This document shows, one piece after another, positions 27,290-36,317 of a DNA stretch of 64,000 nucleotides. Source of the stretch: CANJBX01 sp035556735 (lineage in GTDB: Bacteria; Pseudomonadota; Alphaproteobacteria; Rhizobiales; Xanthobacteraceae); the NCBI GenBank assembly GCA_035556735.1, contig DATMFF010000006.1:620001-684000 (forward strand), written 5' to 3'. Numbering within the stretch: position 1 is the first letter of the stretch; every line of letters starts with the position of its first letter. Both the position numbers and the translations under genes were made by a program. The notes beneath the pieces are model-generated. The model worked only from the letters and a program-made list of their open reading frames with translations, ran no database searches and was not told where the DNA came from.

Positions 27290-29014
27290 ATGTCGTTCCT
27301 GGAGTTTCTTCGCGTTCCTCGCCGCGTTCCTCGCCGCGTGCCGGGCGCGAGCACATTCGCCGTTTCCCTCGACGCCCGCACCGGACTGTTCGCCGCGATT
27401 CACGTGGCGGCACTCGCGGTCATGCTGGTCTCGGAGGAGGAACCGGTCGCCAAGCTCGCCTTCCTCTTGACCTGGGGGGCGCTGAACTTCGTCTGGCTCG
27501 TGCTGCTGCGCCGTCCGCTGATCTCCGGCGCCCTGTCATTGGCCATGGTGGCCGCGCTTATCCTGCTGTCGCGCCTCAAGCACGATATCATCTGGACGAC
27601 CGTGAACTTCGTCGACGTGCTGATCGTCGATACCGATACGATCGCCTTTCTGCTCACCATCTTTCCCAATCTCGGGACCATTCTGGCGGCTTGCACGCTG
27701 CTCGCGCTGCCGGTGGGCTATTGGATCTGGCGCAGCGACGCGCTGCGGGTCGGACGCTTCGCCGCCGGCGGGGGCGCGGCAGCCTGCCTGTCGGGCCTGG
27801 TCGGTCTCGGAGCCCTCGTGCCGCTCGACACCTGGCAGGTGTTCCTGCCCGGCAGCCACGTCTCGAAGTTCGCCCGCTCGGGCGTCGAGGCCGTCTCCGA
27901 ACTGATGCGCAACGGCCTGTTCGAGGCAGATTCCGTCGCGAGCGGCCGGCTGGCGCCGGAATCGGGCGTGGCTTGCCAGACGGCCGGGCGCCGCCCGCAC
28001 ATCGTGCTGGTGCACGACGAGTCGAGCTTCGACATCCGTGCGGTTCCCGGCGTGAAGGTGCCGAAGGACTATGGCCCGCACTTTCGTTCCTTCGACGGGA
28101 AAGAGCGGCGTTTCCTGGTCGAGAGCAACGGCGGCTCGAGCTGGTTCGCGGAATACAATGTGCTCGCCGGCCTGTCGTCGCGCTCCTTTGGCCGCTTCTC
28201 CTACTTCCTGCCGCGCGTCGCAGCGGGACACGTCAAGCGCGGGCTGCCGCACTCGCTCGCGCGTTGCGGCTATCGCACCTATTCGCTGTATCCCTCGCTC
28301 GGTGCGTTCATGAGTGCGCGAGGCTTCCACAAGTCAACCGGCATCGAGCACTTCCTGGATTCCCGGGCGATGGGCGCGCGCGGGATCCAGCCCGACCGCT
28401 TCTACTACGGCACCGCGCTCGACATCCTGACGCGGCAGGGCCGCGATGGTCCGCTGTTCCTGTTCGTCTATCTTGCGGCCAATCACTTCCCGTGGACCGA
28501 CCGCTGGCGACCCGAACTGACGCCGCAGTGGCACGACCTCGGCAACCCGCCCAAGGTCGACGAATATCTGCGCCGTCAGAGCGCCAGCTTTCGCGACTAT
28601 CGCGAGTTTGTCGCCCGTCTCAAGCGTGACTTTCCAACCGACTCGTTCCTGATCGTGCGCTACGGCGATCATCAGCCGGAACTGACCGCCTACCTGCTCG
28701 AGCCGGGGATCAGCGACGACGAGGTCGCGCAGCGCATGGCGACTTTCGACAGACGCTATTTCACCACCTACTACAGCATCGACGCGATCAACTTCCGCCC
28801 GGTCAAGACGTCGAGCGCGCTCGAGACGCTCGATGCGCCATACCTGCCGCTCGTCGTCCAGGAACTCGCCGGGCTCGCCCTCGACCCCAGCTTCGCCGAG
28901 CAGAAGAAAATCTTCGAACGATGCAAGGGCATCTTCTACGCCTGTGGGGGCGGCGCGGAGGCACGACGGTTCAACCGCATGCTGATGGATGCGGGACTGA
29001 TCAAGGGCCTGTGA
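27290..29014 (+). CDS. Membrane-anchored alkaline-phosphatase superfamily (sulfatase/LTA-synthase-like) protein
   Basis: The protein has about five N-terminal membrane helices (residues about 30-190) and a soluble C-terminal domain of the sulfatase/phosphoglycerol-transferase type. Markers are HIVLVHDESSFD at its start (metal-binding region), FVYLAANHFPWTD and RYGDHQPE (Asp-His metal ligands). Family members move phosphoglycerol or phosphoethanolamine onto envelope glycans. The nucleophile is not certain: the Ser/Thr after FLVESNGGSSW is the best candidate. ATG 27290 is used; TTG 27257 is possible. Near the N-terminus a 12-bp DNA repeat (27311-27346) encodes RVPR copies. Its end overlaps the convergent ABC gene by 14 bp. 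Confidence 0.75.
   Translation: MSFLEFLRVPRRVPRRVPGASTFAVSLDARTGLFAAIHVAALAVMLVSEEEPVAKLAFLLTWGALNFVWLVLLRRPLISGALSLAMVAALILLSRLKHDIIWTTVNFVDVLIVDTDTIAFLLTIFPNLGTILAACTLLALPVGYWIWRSDALRVGRFAAGGGAAACLSGLVGLGALVPLDTWQVFLPGSHVSKFARSGVEAVSELMRNGLFEADSVASGRLAPESGVACQTAGRRPHIVLVHDESSFDIRAVPGVKVPKDYGPHFRSFDGKERRFLVESNGGSSWFAEYNVLAGLSSRSFGRFSYFLPRVAAGHVKRGLPHSLARCGYRTYSLYPSLGAFMSARGFHKSTGIEHFLDSRAMGARGIQPDRFYYGTALDILTRQGRDGPLFLFVYLAANHFPWTDRWRPELTPQWHDLGNPPKVDEYLRRQSASFRDYREFVARLKRDFPTDSFLIVRYGDHQPELTAYLLEPGISDDEVAQRMATFDRRYFTTYYSIDAINFRPVKTSSALETLDAPYLPLVVQELAGLALDPSFAEQKKIFERCKGIFYACGGGAEARRFNRMLMDAGLIKGL
27311..27346. repeat. 12-bp in-frame tandem repeat
   Basis: CGCGTTCCTCGC occurs twice perfectly (27311-27322, 27323-27334) and once degenerately (27335-27346). 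It encodes Arg-Val-Pro-Arg repeats just before the first membrane helix. Confidence 0.85.
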
Positions 29015-30572
29015 CGGGTGCCGTGCCCGGGCCTCGTTTGCGGACGGTCTCCCACAGCCAGCGCGCGATTGCCGCGGGCGATTCCGTTTGTGCCCGGAGA
29101 TTGGCGTCACGCATGATCCCGATGGGAATCGCATTGACGAGCGGCCGGAGCGCGGCGAGCAGCGCCTGATCATTCGCGCGCTTGGGCGACACCAGCAGCA
29201 CCGCGTCGTAGGGCGGAATGGCTTCCTTGTCGTCGGTGAGCACGCGCAGGTCGAATTCCGCGATGCGGCCGTCGCTGGTGTAGGCCGAAATGACGTCGAC
29301 CTCGCCGGCGGCGATGGCCGGATACATGAATTCCGACTGCATCTGGCGTCGATCGCGGAAGGAGAAGCCATAGGTCTCGCGCAACGCCTGCCATTCCGGC
29401 CGGCCAAAGAATTCATAGTCTCCGGCGATCGTGAGCTGCGGGGTCAGGGGAGCCAGCGCCGACAGCGTGCGCACGCCGAGCGCCTCCGCTTGCGCTCGGT
29501 TCATCGCGAGGGCGTAGGCGTTCTCAAACCCGAGCCCGCCCACCAACTTGATGCCATGCTCCGCTTCGAGCCATTGCCCGACCTCGGCGAGCACACGCTT
29601 GCGCGGCGCGACCTCGCTGCGCCCCATCTGGTTCGTCCACAGCGTGCCGGTGTAGTCGACATAGACGTCGATGTCGCCGGCCGCGAGCGCTTCGAAAATA
29701 ACGGCCGAGCCCAGGCCATCGCGACGTGTCGCCGACAGACCGCTGGCGGCCAGACGTTGCTCGAGCAACGCTGCAAGGATGTATTGCTCGGCGAACGGCT
29801 TTGCGCCGATCACGTAGGCCGGCCCCGCGCGCGTGAAGCCGGGCACGAAAGCCGACACCGCGATCGCCAGCATGCCGAGCACGCCTGCGCTCACCCGGCC
29901 GCGCTTGCGCCGGGCGACGCCGACTTCGATCTGCGCGAGCAGTTGGTCGACCGCCAAGGCGAGGGCGGCCGCGGCGGCGCAGCCCACGAGTACGAAAACC
30001 CAGTTCTGCGTCTGCAGTCCGGTGAAGATGTAGTTGCCGAGGCTGGTCTGCCCGATCGGAGTGGCGAGCGTTGCCGTACCGATCACCCATACGGCCGCAG
30101 TGCGGATCCCTGCCATGATCACGGGCAAGGCCAGCGGCCACTCGACCATGACGAGGGACTGCCGCCGCGTCATGCCGACGCCGAGAGCCGCCTCGCGGAT
30201 GGCGGGGTCGATGCCCATCAGCCCCGTGACGGTGTTCCGCAGCACCGGCAGCATGCTGTAGAGCGCCAGAGCGAGCACGGAGGGGAGGAGCCCGAGGGCC
30301 GAAAAGCCGTATCCGAACGCGCGCTCGGACAGGTCGGCGGCGACGAGCAGCAGCGGATAGAACAGCGCCAGCAACGCGAGACCGGGAATCGTCTGGATGA
30401 TGCTGGTGATCGTCAGCGCGGTCGCGCGCAAGGTGGGGCGCCGCACGCAGGCAAAGGCGAGCGGAATGCTCACGGCGATGCCGAGCACCAGCGCGATGAC
30501 GCTGACCCGGACGTGGCTGCCGAGATAGTCCGGCAGGCGCGCCAGCGCGTCGGCGATGCGCGCGTCGATCAT
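29001..30572 (-). CDS. Osmoprotectant-type ABC transporter permease fused to substrate-binding protein
   Basis: A 523-residue fusion. Residues about 1-215 are a BPD permease domain with six helices and the ATPase-contact loop EAALGVGMTRRQSLVMVEWPLA. After a linker helix, residues about 240-510 form an OpuAC-type binding domain beginning VIGAKPFAEQYILAALLEQ, with AAGDIDVYVDYTGTLW and SAYTSDGRIAEFDLRVLTDD typical of glycine-betaine/choline/carnitine binding proteins. It overlaps the ATPase gene upstream by 4 bp. The likely substrate is a quaternary ammonium osmolyte, but YehZ-like low-affinity systems are alternatives. Confidence 0.9.
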   Translation of the reverse strand: MIDARIADALARLPDYLGSHVRVSVIALVLGIAVSIPLAFACVRRPTLRATALTITSIIQTIPGLALLALFYPLLLVAADLSERAFGYGFSALGLLPSVLALALYSMLPVLRNTVTGLMGIDPAIREAALGVGMTRRQSLVMVEWPLALPVIMAGIRTAAVWVIGTATLATPIGQTSLGNYIFTGLQTQNWVFVLVGCAAAAALALAVDQLLAQIEVGVARRKRGRVSAGVLGMLAIAVSAFVPGFTRAGPAYVIGAKPFAEQYILAALLEQRLAASGLSATRRDGLGSAVIFEALAAGDIDVYVDYTGTLWTNQMGRSEVAPRKRVLAEVGQWLEAEHGIKLVGGLGFENAYALAMNRAQAEALGVRTLSALAPLTPQLTIAGDYEFFGRPEWQALRETYGFSFRDRRQMQSEFMYPAIAAGEVDVISAYTSDGRIAEFDLRVLTDDKEAIPPYDAVLLVSPKRANDQALLAALRPLVNAIPIGIMRDANLRAQTESPAAIARWLWETVRKRGPGTAPVTGP

Positions 30573-31345
30573 GGCGGCGGCCCCGCGATGAAGGCTCCAA
30601 GCCTCTCCGCGTGGCGGCGCGGGGTGTCCAGCAGCTCGCGCAGAAACGGATCGTCGTCGCGCCGCATCAGGTCAGGGGGGCGTCCATCCGCGATGATCCG
30701 TCCCTCGCGCACCACGATGATGCGGTCCGCGAGCAGCAGCGCCTCCAGCATGTCGTGCGTGATCATCACGCTGGTCAGGTCGAGCGCCGCATGCAGGCGG
30801 CGGTAGTCATCCCCCAACGCCTCGCGGGTCAATGCATCGAGCGCCGAGAACGGTTCGTCCATCAGGACGATATCCGGTCCGGCCGCCAGGGCACGCGCGA
30901 TGCCGACGCGCTGGCGCTCCCCGCCGGAGAGCTCGTGTGGAAAGCGCGTGGCGTAATCCGTGTCGAGCCGCATGAGCGCGAGCAACTCGTCCGCGCGCGC
31001 CTTGCGGCGACCGGGCTCCCAGCCCAGCAGCCGCGGGGTGATGGCGATGTTCTCGGCGACCGTGAGATGGGGAAAGAGGCCGATCCCCTGGAACACGTAG
31101 CCGGTGCGCCGGCGCAGCGCGATCGGATCGAGGCTCAGGATATCCTCGCCGCCGATGCGGACCACGCCGTCCGTCGCCTCCGACAGCCGATTGACCAGCC
31201 GCAGCAGCGTGGTCTTGCCGGATCCCGAGGGGCCGACAATGGCGACGAACTCACCGCGGCCGATGCTGAACGAGATGTCGTCGAGCACCGACTGCGTGCC
31301 GTAACGCTTGCTGACGGCTTCGAAGGCAATGGCCGCGGCAGTCAT
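30569..31345 (-). CDS. Osmoprotectant-type ABC transporter ATP-binding protein
   Basis: ATPase partner of the fused permease. Walker A GPSGSGKTTLL, Q-loop in YVFQGIGLFPHLTV, signature LSGGERQRVGIARAL, Walker B DIVLMDEPFSALD, H-loop SVMITHDMLEA. I start at the ATG at 31345 (258 aa); a GTG five codons earlier is possible. OpuCA-type proteins usually carry C-terminal CBS domains; this one is short and has none. Divergent from a second ABC system 95 bp away; the control region lies between. Confidence 0.93.
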   Translation of the reverse strand: MTAAAIAFEAVSKRYGTQSVLDDISFSIGRGEFVAIVGPSGSGKTTLLRLVNRLSEATDGVVRIGGEDILSLDPIALRRRTGYVFQGIGLFPHLTVAENIAITPRLLGWEPGRRKARADELLALMRLDTDYATRFPHELSGGERQRVGIARALAAGPDIVLMDEPFSALDALTREALGDDYRRLHAALDLTSVMITHDMLEALLLADRIIVVREGRIIADGRPPDLMRRDDDPFLRELLDTPRRHAERLGAFIAGPPP

Positions 31346-31440
31346 GCTTGGCACTAACACGCGCGCTTCAATCGACCAAGAGCTTGCATGGCTCGTGCGA
31401 CCCGCTAGCTTGAGTACATTCGGGGCGAGAAGGTCGCGGA

Positions 31441-32268
31441 ATGGGCATGGGAGGAGCGGAGACGGAGCGTGCCGTGGATCGTGCGGTCGATCTCGCCGCC
31501 GTCACCATCGCCTTCCCGGTGGCGCACGGCGTCTACACGGCGGTAGAGCGGGCCTCGCTCGCCGTGGCGCCCGGCGAGTTTGTCGCCATCGTCGGACCCA
31601 CGGGCTGCGGAAAATCGACGCTGCTCAACGTGGCCGCCGGGCTGGTCGCGCCGGTGGCGGGTCGCGTCACGGTGTTCGGCCGCCCGCTCGAAACGCTCAA
31701 TCGTCAGGCTGGTTATCTCTTCCAGTCCGATGCGCTGTTTCCCTGGAAGACCGCCATCGAGAATGTCGCCATCGGGCTCGACCTCGTCGGCGTCGACAAG
31801 GCGCAGGCGCGGGGCCGCGCACAGGAACTCCTCGAGAAGGTCGGCCTCGCCGGCTTCGCCGGGCGTTATCCGCACATGCTCTCGGGTGGCCAGCGCAAGC
31901 GGGTCGGCCTCGCGCAGGTGCTCATCCGCGATCCCAAGATCCTGCTCATGGACGAACCGTTCGGGCCGCTCGATGCGCAGACACGGCAGATCATGGGCAA
32001 CCTGCTGCTCGACCTGTGGAGCGCCGACCGCAAGGCGGTCCTGTTCGTGACCCACGATCTCGAGGAGGCGATCGCGCTCTCCGATCGCGTGGTGATCATG
32101 TCGGCCGGGCCCGCCGCGCGCATCATCGGCCAGTGGGAAGTCGTGCTGGCGCGACCGCGCGACATCGCCGAGATCAAGCTGGAGAAGGGGTTCCATGATC
32201 TGCATCGCGAGATCTGGCATGTGCTGCGGAGCGAGGTCATGAAGAGCTACGCGCAGACGGGAGGATGA
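31441..32268 (+). CDS. NitT/TauT-type ABC transporter ATP-binding protein
   Basis: A 275-residue ATPase of the nitrate/sulfonate/taurine group: Walker A GPTGCGKSTLLN, Q-loop YLFQSDALFPWKTA, signature LSGGQRKRVGLAQVL, Walker B KILLMDEPFGPLDAQT, H-loop LFVTHDLEEAI. The DALFPW and GPLDAQT segments favour this group over other importers. The permease starts 3 bp later and a binding protein follows, giving a full importer. The substrate is not known. Confidence 0.93.
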   Translation: MGMGGAETERAVDRAVDLAAVTIAFPVAHGVYTAVERASLAVAPGEFVAIVGPTGCGKSTLLNVAAGLVAPVAGRVTVFGRPLETLNRQAGYLFQSDALFPWKTAIENVAIGLDLVGVDKAQARGRAQELLEKVGLAGFAGRYPHMLSGGQRKRVGLAQVLIRDPKILLMDEPFGPLDAQTRQIMGNLLLDLWSADRKAVLFVTHDLEEAIALSDRVVIMSAGPAARIIGQWEVVLARPRDIAEIKLEKGFHDLHREIWHVLRSEVMKSYAQTGG

Positions 32269-32271
32269 CCG

Positions 32272-33060
32272 GTGCCGCGCTTGACGCTCATGGCCCTGCA
32301 GGTGCTGGTTGCCGTCATCGCGATCGCGCTGTGGCACGTGCTCACCACCGTTCCGGTCGGCGGCAAGCCGCTGCTGCCGCCGTTCTTCTTCTCGACGCCG
32401 CTGGACGTCGCCGCCCGCATCTATCGGTGGTTCTCCACCGGCAGCGTGTGGATTCACCTCTGGGTGACGCTGGTGGAATCCATGCTCGCCTTCGTCATCG
32501 GCTCGGTAGCGGGCGGGCTGGTCGGCTTCTGGTTTGCGCGCAAGCCGCTGATCGCGGACGTCTTCGACCCGTACGTGAAGATGATGAACGCGCTGCCGCG
32601 CGTGGTGCTGGCGCCGATCTTCGCGCTCTGGCTCGGGCTCGGAATCTGGTCGAAAGTGGCGCTGGGCTTCACGCTGGTGTTCTTCGTCGTGTTCTTCAAC
32701 GTCTATCAGGGCATCAAGGAGGTGAGCCCGACCGTGCTCGCCAATGCGCGCATGCTCGGCATGAACGAGCGCCAGCTCATGCGCCACGTGTACTGGCCTT
32801 CGGCCCTCTCGTGGGTGTTCTCGTCGCTGCACACCTCGGTCGGCTTCGCCGTGGTCGGGGCCGTCGTCGGTGAATATCTCGGGTCTGCGCGCGGGCTGGG
32901 CTACCTCATTCAGCAGGCGGAGGGCGTGTTCGACGTGGCTGGCGTGTTCGCCGGGATGTTCGTTCTCGCGGGCTTCGTGGTCGTGATCGACGGTCTCGTG
33001 ACGCTGGTCGAGCGGCGTCTGCTGGTCTGGCGCCCGGTCGCCGGCGAGGCGCGAGCCTGA
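32272..33060 (+). CDS. NitT/TauT-type ABC transporter permease
   Basis: A 262-residue permease with about six helices, starting at a GTG 3 bp after the ATPase stop. The contact loop GIKEVSPTVLANARMLGMNERQLMRHV holds the conserved EAA motif variant, and PRVVLAPIFALWLGLGIWSK is typical of the SsuC/TauC group. It forms the membrane channel for the binding protein encoded next. Confidence 0.93.
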   Translation: MPRLTLMALQVLVAVIAIALWHVLTTVPVGGKPLLPPFFFSTPLDVAARIYRWFSTGSVWIHLWVTLVESMLAFVIGSVAGGLVGFWFARKPLIADVFDPYVKMMNALPRVVLAPIFALWLGLGIWSKVALGFTLVFFVVFFNVYQGIKEVSPTVLANARMLGMNERQLMRHVYWPSALSWVFSSLHTSVGFAVVGAVVGEYLGSARGLGYLIQQAEGVFDVAGVFAGMFVLAGFVVVIDGLVTLVERRLLVWRPVAGEARA

Positions 33061-33141
33061 TCCGCGGGCGCTCAACTTCGCTTGAAGGCATTGCGCGGAA
33101 TGATTGCGGCCCTATCCTGCGGACAAGCAAGGGAGGAAAGC

Positions 33142-34164
33142 ATGTATCGATTGTTTGGCCGCCTCGCCGTCGCCGGGCTTGCGCTGGTGCTCGCGACTGG
33201 TGTGGCGACGGCCCAGAGCAAGCCCAAGGTCTCCATCGCCATCGGTGGCGCGGGGTGCCTGTGCTACCTGCCGACCGTGCTGGCCCAGCAGCTTGGCGAG
33301 TTCGACAAGGCCGGCGTCACGGTCGAGATGATCAACTTCAAGGGCGGCTCGCAGGCGCTGACGGCGGTGCTCGGGGGCAGCGCCGACGTGGTCTCGGGCT
33401 ATTTCGACCATTGCGTCAATCTCGCCGCCAAGAACCAGGCGATGCAATCGATCGTCGTCTACGACCGTTTTCCCGGCTTTGCCCTCGTCGTCGCTCCCAA
33501 GGGCGGCATCACCTCGGTTAAGGACCTCGCCGGCAAGAATGTCGGTGTCAGCGCGCCGGGCTCCTCCACGCACTTCTTCCTCAACTACATCCTGCGCAAG
33601 GCGGGCGTCGATCCGTCGTCGGTCGGCGTGATCGGTGTCGGCCTCGACTCGACCGCCGTCGCCGCCATGGAGCAGGGCAAGGTCGACGCCGCGATCATGC
33701 TCGACCCGGCGATCACGCTGCTGCAGGGCAAGTTCAAGGACCTCAAGATCCTCAGCGACACGCGCACGCAGAAGGACACGCTCGACGTATTCGGAGGGGA
33801 GTATCCGGGCGGCGCGCTCTACACGCGCGCGGACTGGATCACGAAGAACGAGGCCGCCGCGCAGGCGCTCGCCAGTGCCATGGTGGCAACGCTCGGCTGG
33901 ATCCATTCCCACACGCCGGAGGAGATCATGGCCAGGATGCCGCAGGATATCGTCGGTCCGGACAAGGCGCTCTATCTCGCCGCGCTCAAGAACACGCTGC
34001 CGATGTACTCGACCACCGGCAAGATGGACCCGAAGGGCGCTCAAGCGGTGCTGGCGGTGTTCAGCCAGTCCGTGCCGGAGATTGCGAAAGCCAACATCGA
34101 CCTCTCGACGACCTACACCAATCGCTTCGTCGGCAAGGCCCCGACCGGAGCGGCTGCGAAGTAG
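33142..34164 (+). CDS. NitT/TauT-type ABC transporter substrate-binding protein
   Basis: A periplasmic binding protein of 340 residues. The ATG at 33142 follows GGGAGGAAAG and gives the signal peptide LAVAGLALVLATGVATAQ. The SsuA/THI5-like body starts VSIAIGGAGCLCYLPTVLAQ, with the typical YLPTVLAQQLGEFDKAGV and GGSADVVSGYFDHCVNL. The two Cys in GAGCLCYL are near the ligand cleft, unusual but not unique. The gene follows the permease by 81 bp. Candidate ligands are sulfonates, aromatic acids or pyrimidine precursors; nothing nearby decides. Confidence 0.9.
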   Translation: MYRLFGRLAVAGLALVLATGVATAQSKPKVSIAIGGAGCLCYLPTVLAQQLGEFDKAGVTVEMINFKGGSQALTAVLGGSADVVSGYFDHCVNLAAKNQAMQSIVVYDRFPGFALVVAPKGGITSVKDLAGKNVGVSAPGSSTHFFLNYILRKAGVDPSSVGVIGVGLDSTAVAAMEQGKVDAAIMLDPAITLLQGKFKDLKILSDTRTQKDTLDVFGGEYPGGALYTRADWITKNEAAAQALASAMVATLGWIHSHTPEEIMARMPQDIVGPDKALYLAALKNTLPMYSTTGKMDPKGAQAVLAVFSQSVPEIAKANIDLSTTYTNRFVGKAPTGAAAK

Positions 34165-34303
34165 CGGACGCATACGCGACGACCTTGCGCTCTCCGTTCG
34201 GCCGGGTCAGGCCGACCGAACGGACATGCGTCGCCCCCACCGCCGGTTGAGGTCTTCCTTAACCCTGCGCGGCTAGCGTTGCGGGCTCAATCGGACCGCC
34301 CGC

Positions 34304-35521
34304 GTGCCCAGGCTCCTTTTCAACCTCAGCCTCTGGACAGGCATCGGAATCGGCGCGCTCGCGCCGATCGTGTGGTCGCTCTACTGGCCTGCCGGCGGAG
34401 GACTCGATGTCGTCGGCTACTATCTGGGCCGCGACTTTTTCAACGTCTGGAGCGCGCCGCAGGTCGTCGACCGGCATGGCGTGCTCATGCTGTTCGACCT
34501 GCAAGGCTATCGCTGGGCGCAGGCGGACCTCGTCGGCCATCACACCTTCTTCCACAACTGGGGCTACCCGCTCCACGTGCTGCTGGCCGCCGTTCCGTTC
34601 AGCATGCTGCCGTACTTTCCCAGCCTGATCGTCTGGACGCTGCTGGGACTGGCGCTTTACCTCGCCGCGGTCCTTCCGCAAGTCGCGCCCGAGCAGCGGC
34701 GGATCGCGGTCGTGTTCCTGCTGCTCTCGCCGGCGGCGCTGGCAAACACCTTGGGCGGCCAGAACGGGTTCTACACGGCAGCGCTGTTCCTTTCGGCGGT
34801 CGCCTTGCTGGATCGCAGGCCATGGCATGCCGGCGTGCTGCTCGGCCTGCTCACCATCAAGCCGCACCTTGGCGTTCTCATCGCGCCGATGCTGGTGGTT
34901 GCGATGGCTTGGCGGACGATCGCGGCTGCCTGCGCGACTGCCGCGCTTCTGGTGGGGGCCTCATTGGTGGTCTACGGAAGCGAGCCGTGGATCCTGTGGC
35001 TGACCGAGACGTCCGCGTATCAGTACCGGGTGCTCGCCGAGTTCAAAGGCTTCCACTCCTACATGATGACGTCGGTATTTGCCTCGGTGCGGGCCTTCGG
35101 ACAATCACCGGAACTGGCGCAGATGGTGCAGGGCGTGGTGTCACTTGGCGTGATCGCGACGTCAGCCGTCGTGTTCCGCAAGACGACGGATGTCGGACTG
35201 CGTGCATTGTTGCTGACGTCGGGCACGCTGCTGGCCTCGCCCTACGTCTTCAACTACGACATGACGGCGATCACGGCCGCGATCCTGTGGGTCGTGCTGG
35301 CGCGTCCATCACTGCCGGGGCCGTACCTGGCGGCGCTCGGCGCCGCGTGGGTGATGCCGGGGACGGTGTGGGTCCTGCACAACATGCACATGGGTCTTGC
35401 GCCGCTGGGTTACGGCGGCGCATTCGCGGTGGCTGTCGCGCTGATCCTGCGCGAGCAAGGTGCGGTCGAGAGAGCGCGCGCCGCGCAGCCTGGCCTGGCA
35501 GGCATCACCGGACTGCCTTGA
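34304..35521 (+). CDS. GT87-family membrane glycosyltransferase (DUF2029)
   Basis: A 405-residue protein with about ten membrane helices. The luminal loop after helix 1 carries GRDFFNVWSAPQVV, matching the acidic motif of polyprenol-phosphate-dependent GT-C enzymes (mannosyltransferases of family GT87), and LLTIKPHLGVLIAP and YVFNYDMTAI are characteristic of the family. Start is a GTG. Such enzymes add sugars from polyprenyl-phosphate-sugar to lipids or glycans. No other glycan gene lies beside it. Confidence 0.82.
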   Translation: MPRLLFNLSLWTGIGIGALAPIVWSLYWPAGGGLDVVGYYLGRDFFNVWSAPQVVDRHGVLMLFDLQGYRWAQADLVGHHTFFHNWGYPLHVLLAAVPFSMLPYFPSLIVWTLLGLALYLAAVLPQVAPEQRRIAVVFLLLSPAALANTLGGQNGFYTAALFLSAVALLDRRPWHAGVLLGLLTIKPHLGVLIAPMLVVAMAWRTIAAACATAALLVGASLVVYGSEPWILWLTETSAYQYRVLAEFKGFHSYMMTSVFASVRAFGQSPELAQMVQGVVSLGVIATSAVVFRKTTDVGLRALLLTSGTLLASPYVFNYDMTAITAAILWVVLARPSLPGPYLAALGAAWVMPGTVWVLHNMHMGLAPLGYGGAFAVAVALILREQGAVERARAAQPGLAGITGLP

Positions 35522-35551
35522 CTTTTTGACGGCGGACCTGCGCATAGCGGC

Positions 35552-36253
35552 ATGGCCGAGCATCGCATCGTTGCGCTCGACGCGGCGCAGTTCGCATTCG
35601 CGCCGTGGAACTGGCCGTTCGCGCAGGAGCGGGCGCGCGATGTCGAGGCGCATTTCTCGGCGCGCCGCGTGCGCACCCCCGATCTTTGGAACGGGCGCGT
35701 GCTGCTGCTGCGCAATTTCGCGCTCGAAGGCGCGCAGCTCTCCGGGTCGTTCTTCGAGACAGATTTCGCGAGCTTCCTGGCCTGGCGCGACTGGGGCTTT
35801 CCGGAGGCCGGCGCGTTCAACTGCTTCGCCATGGGTGCGATCCGGAGTGCGGAGGGCGCATATCTTCTCGGCGAGATGGCCGCGCATACGGCCAATGCCG
35901 GCCGCATCTATTTTCCGGCGGGCACGCCCGATCCCGACGACATCGTGGGAGCAAGCGTCGATCTGGCGGGCAGCGTGCTGCGCGAGGTTGCCGAGGAAAC
36001 GGGCCTCACCGCCGGGGATTTCGTGCCCGAGCCGGGGTGGACGGCGGTGCTTGCCGGGCCGCGGCTCGCGCTGATCAAGACGCTGCAGGCGCCCGCGCCC
36101 GCGACCCAACTGCGGCAACAGGCGATCCGGCACCTTGCGCGTGAGGCCAAGCCCGAACTCGCCGACATCCGCATCGTCGCCGGTCCGAGCGACCTTGATC
36201 CGAACATGCCGCCATTCGTGACCGCCTTCCTGCGCCGCCAATGGCGGGGATGA
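35552..36253 (+). CDS. Nudix hydrolase
   Basis: A 233-residue Nudix-fold protein. The Nudix box is read as G-x5-E-like sequence ending LAGSVLREVAEETGL (about residues 133-153), containing the REVAEETG core that binds the metal. The glycine at the start of the box is in AGTPDPDDIVGAS, with a longer spacing than the consensus. N-terminal 90 residues form an extra domain. Substrate (a nucleoside diphosphate derivative or a CoA-like compound) is unknown. It is followed 64 bp later by a PPK2 gene, so a shared nucleotide role is possible. Confidence 0.85.
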   Translation: MAEHRIVALDAAQFAFAPWNWPFAQERARDVEAHFSARRVRTPDLWNGRVLLLRNFALEGAQLSGSFFETDFASFLAWRDWGFPEAGAFNCFAMGAIRSAEGAYLLGEMAAHTANAGRIYFPAGTPDPDDIVGASVDLAGSVLREVAEETGLTAGDFVPEPGWTAVLAGPRLALIKTLQAPAPATQLRQQAIRHLAREAKPELADIRIVAGPSDLDPNMPPFVTAFLRRQWRG

Positions 36254-36317
36254 TCTGTGTCATTCCGGTACGCCCGCAGGCCCTCATCCGCGGACAAACC
36301 ATGCTAAGCTCCGCGCC

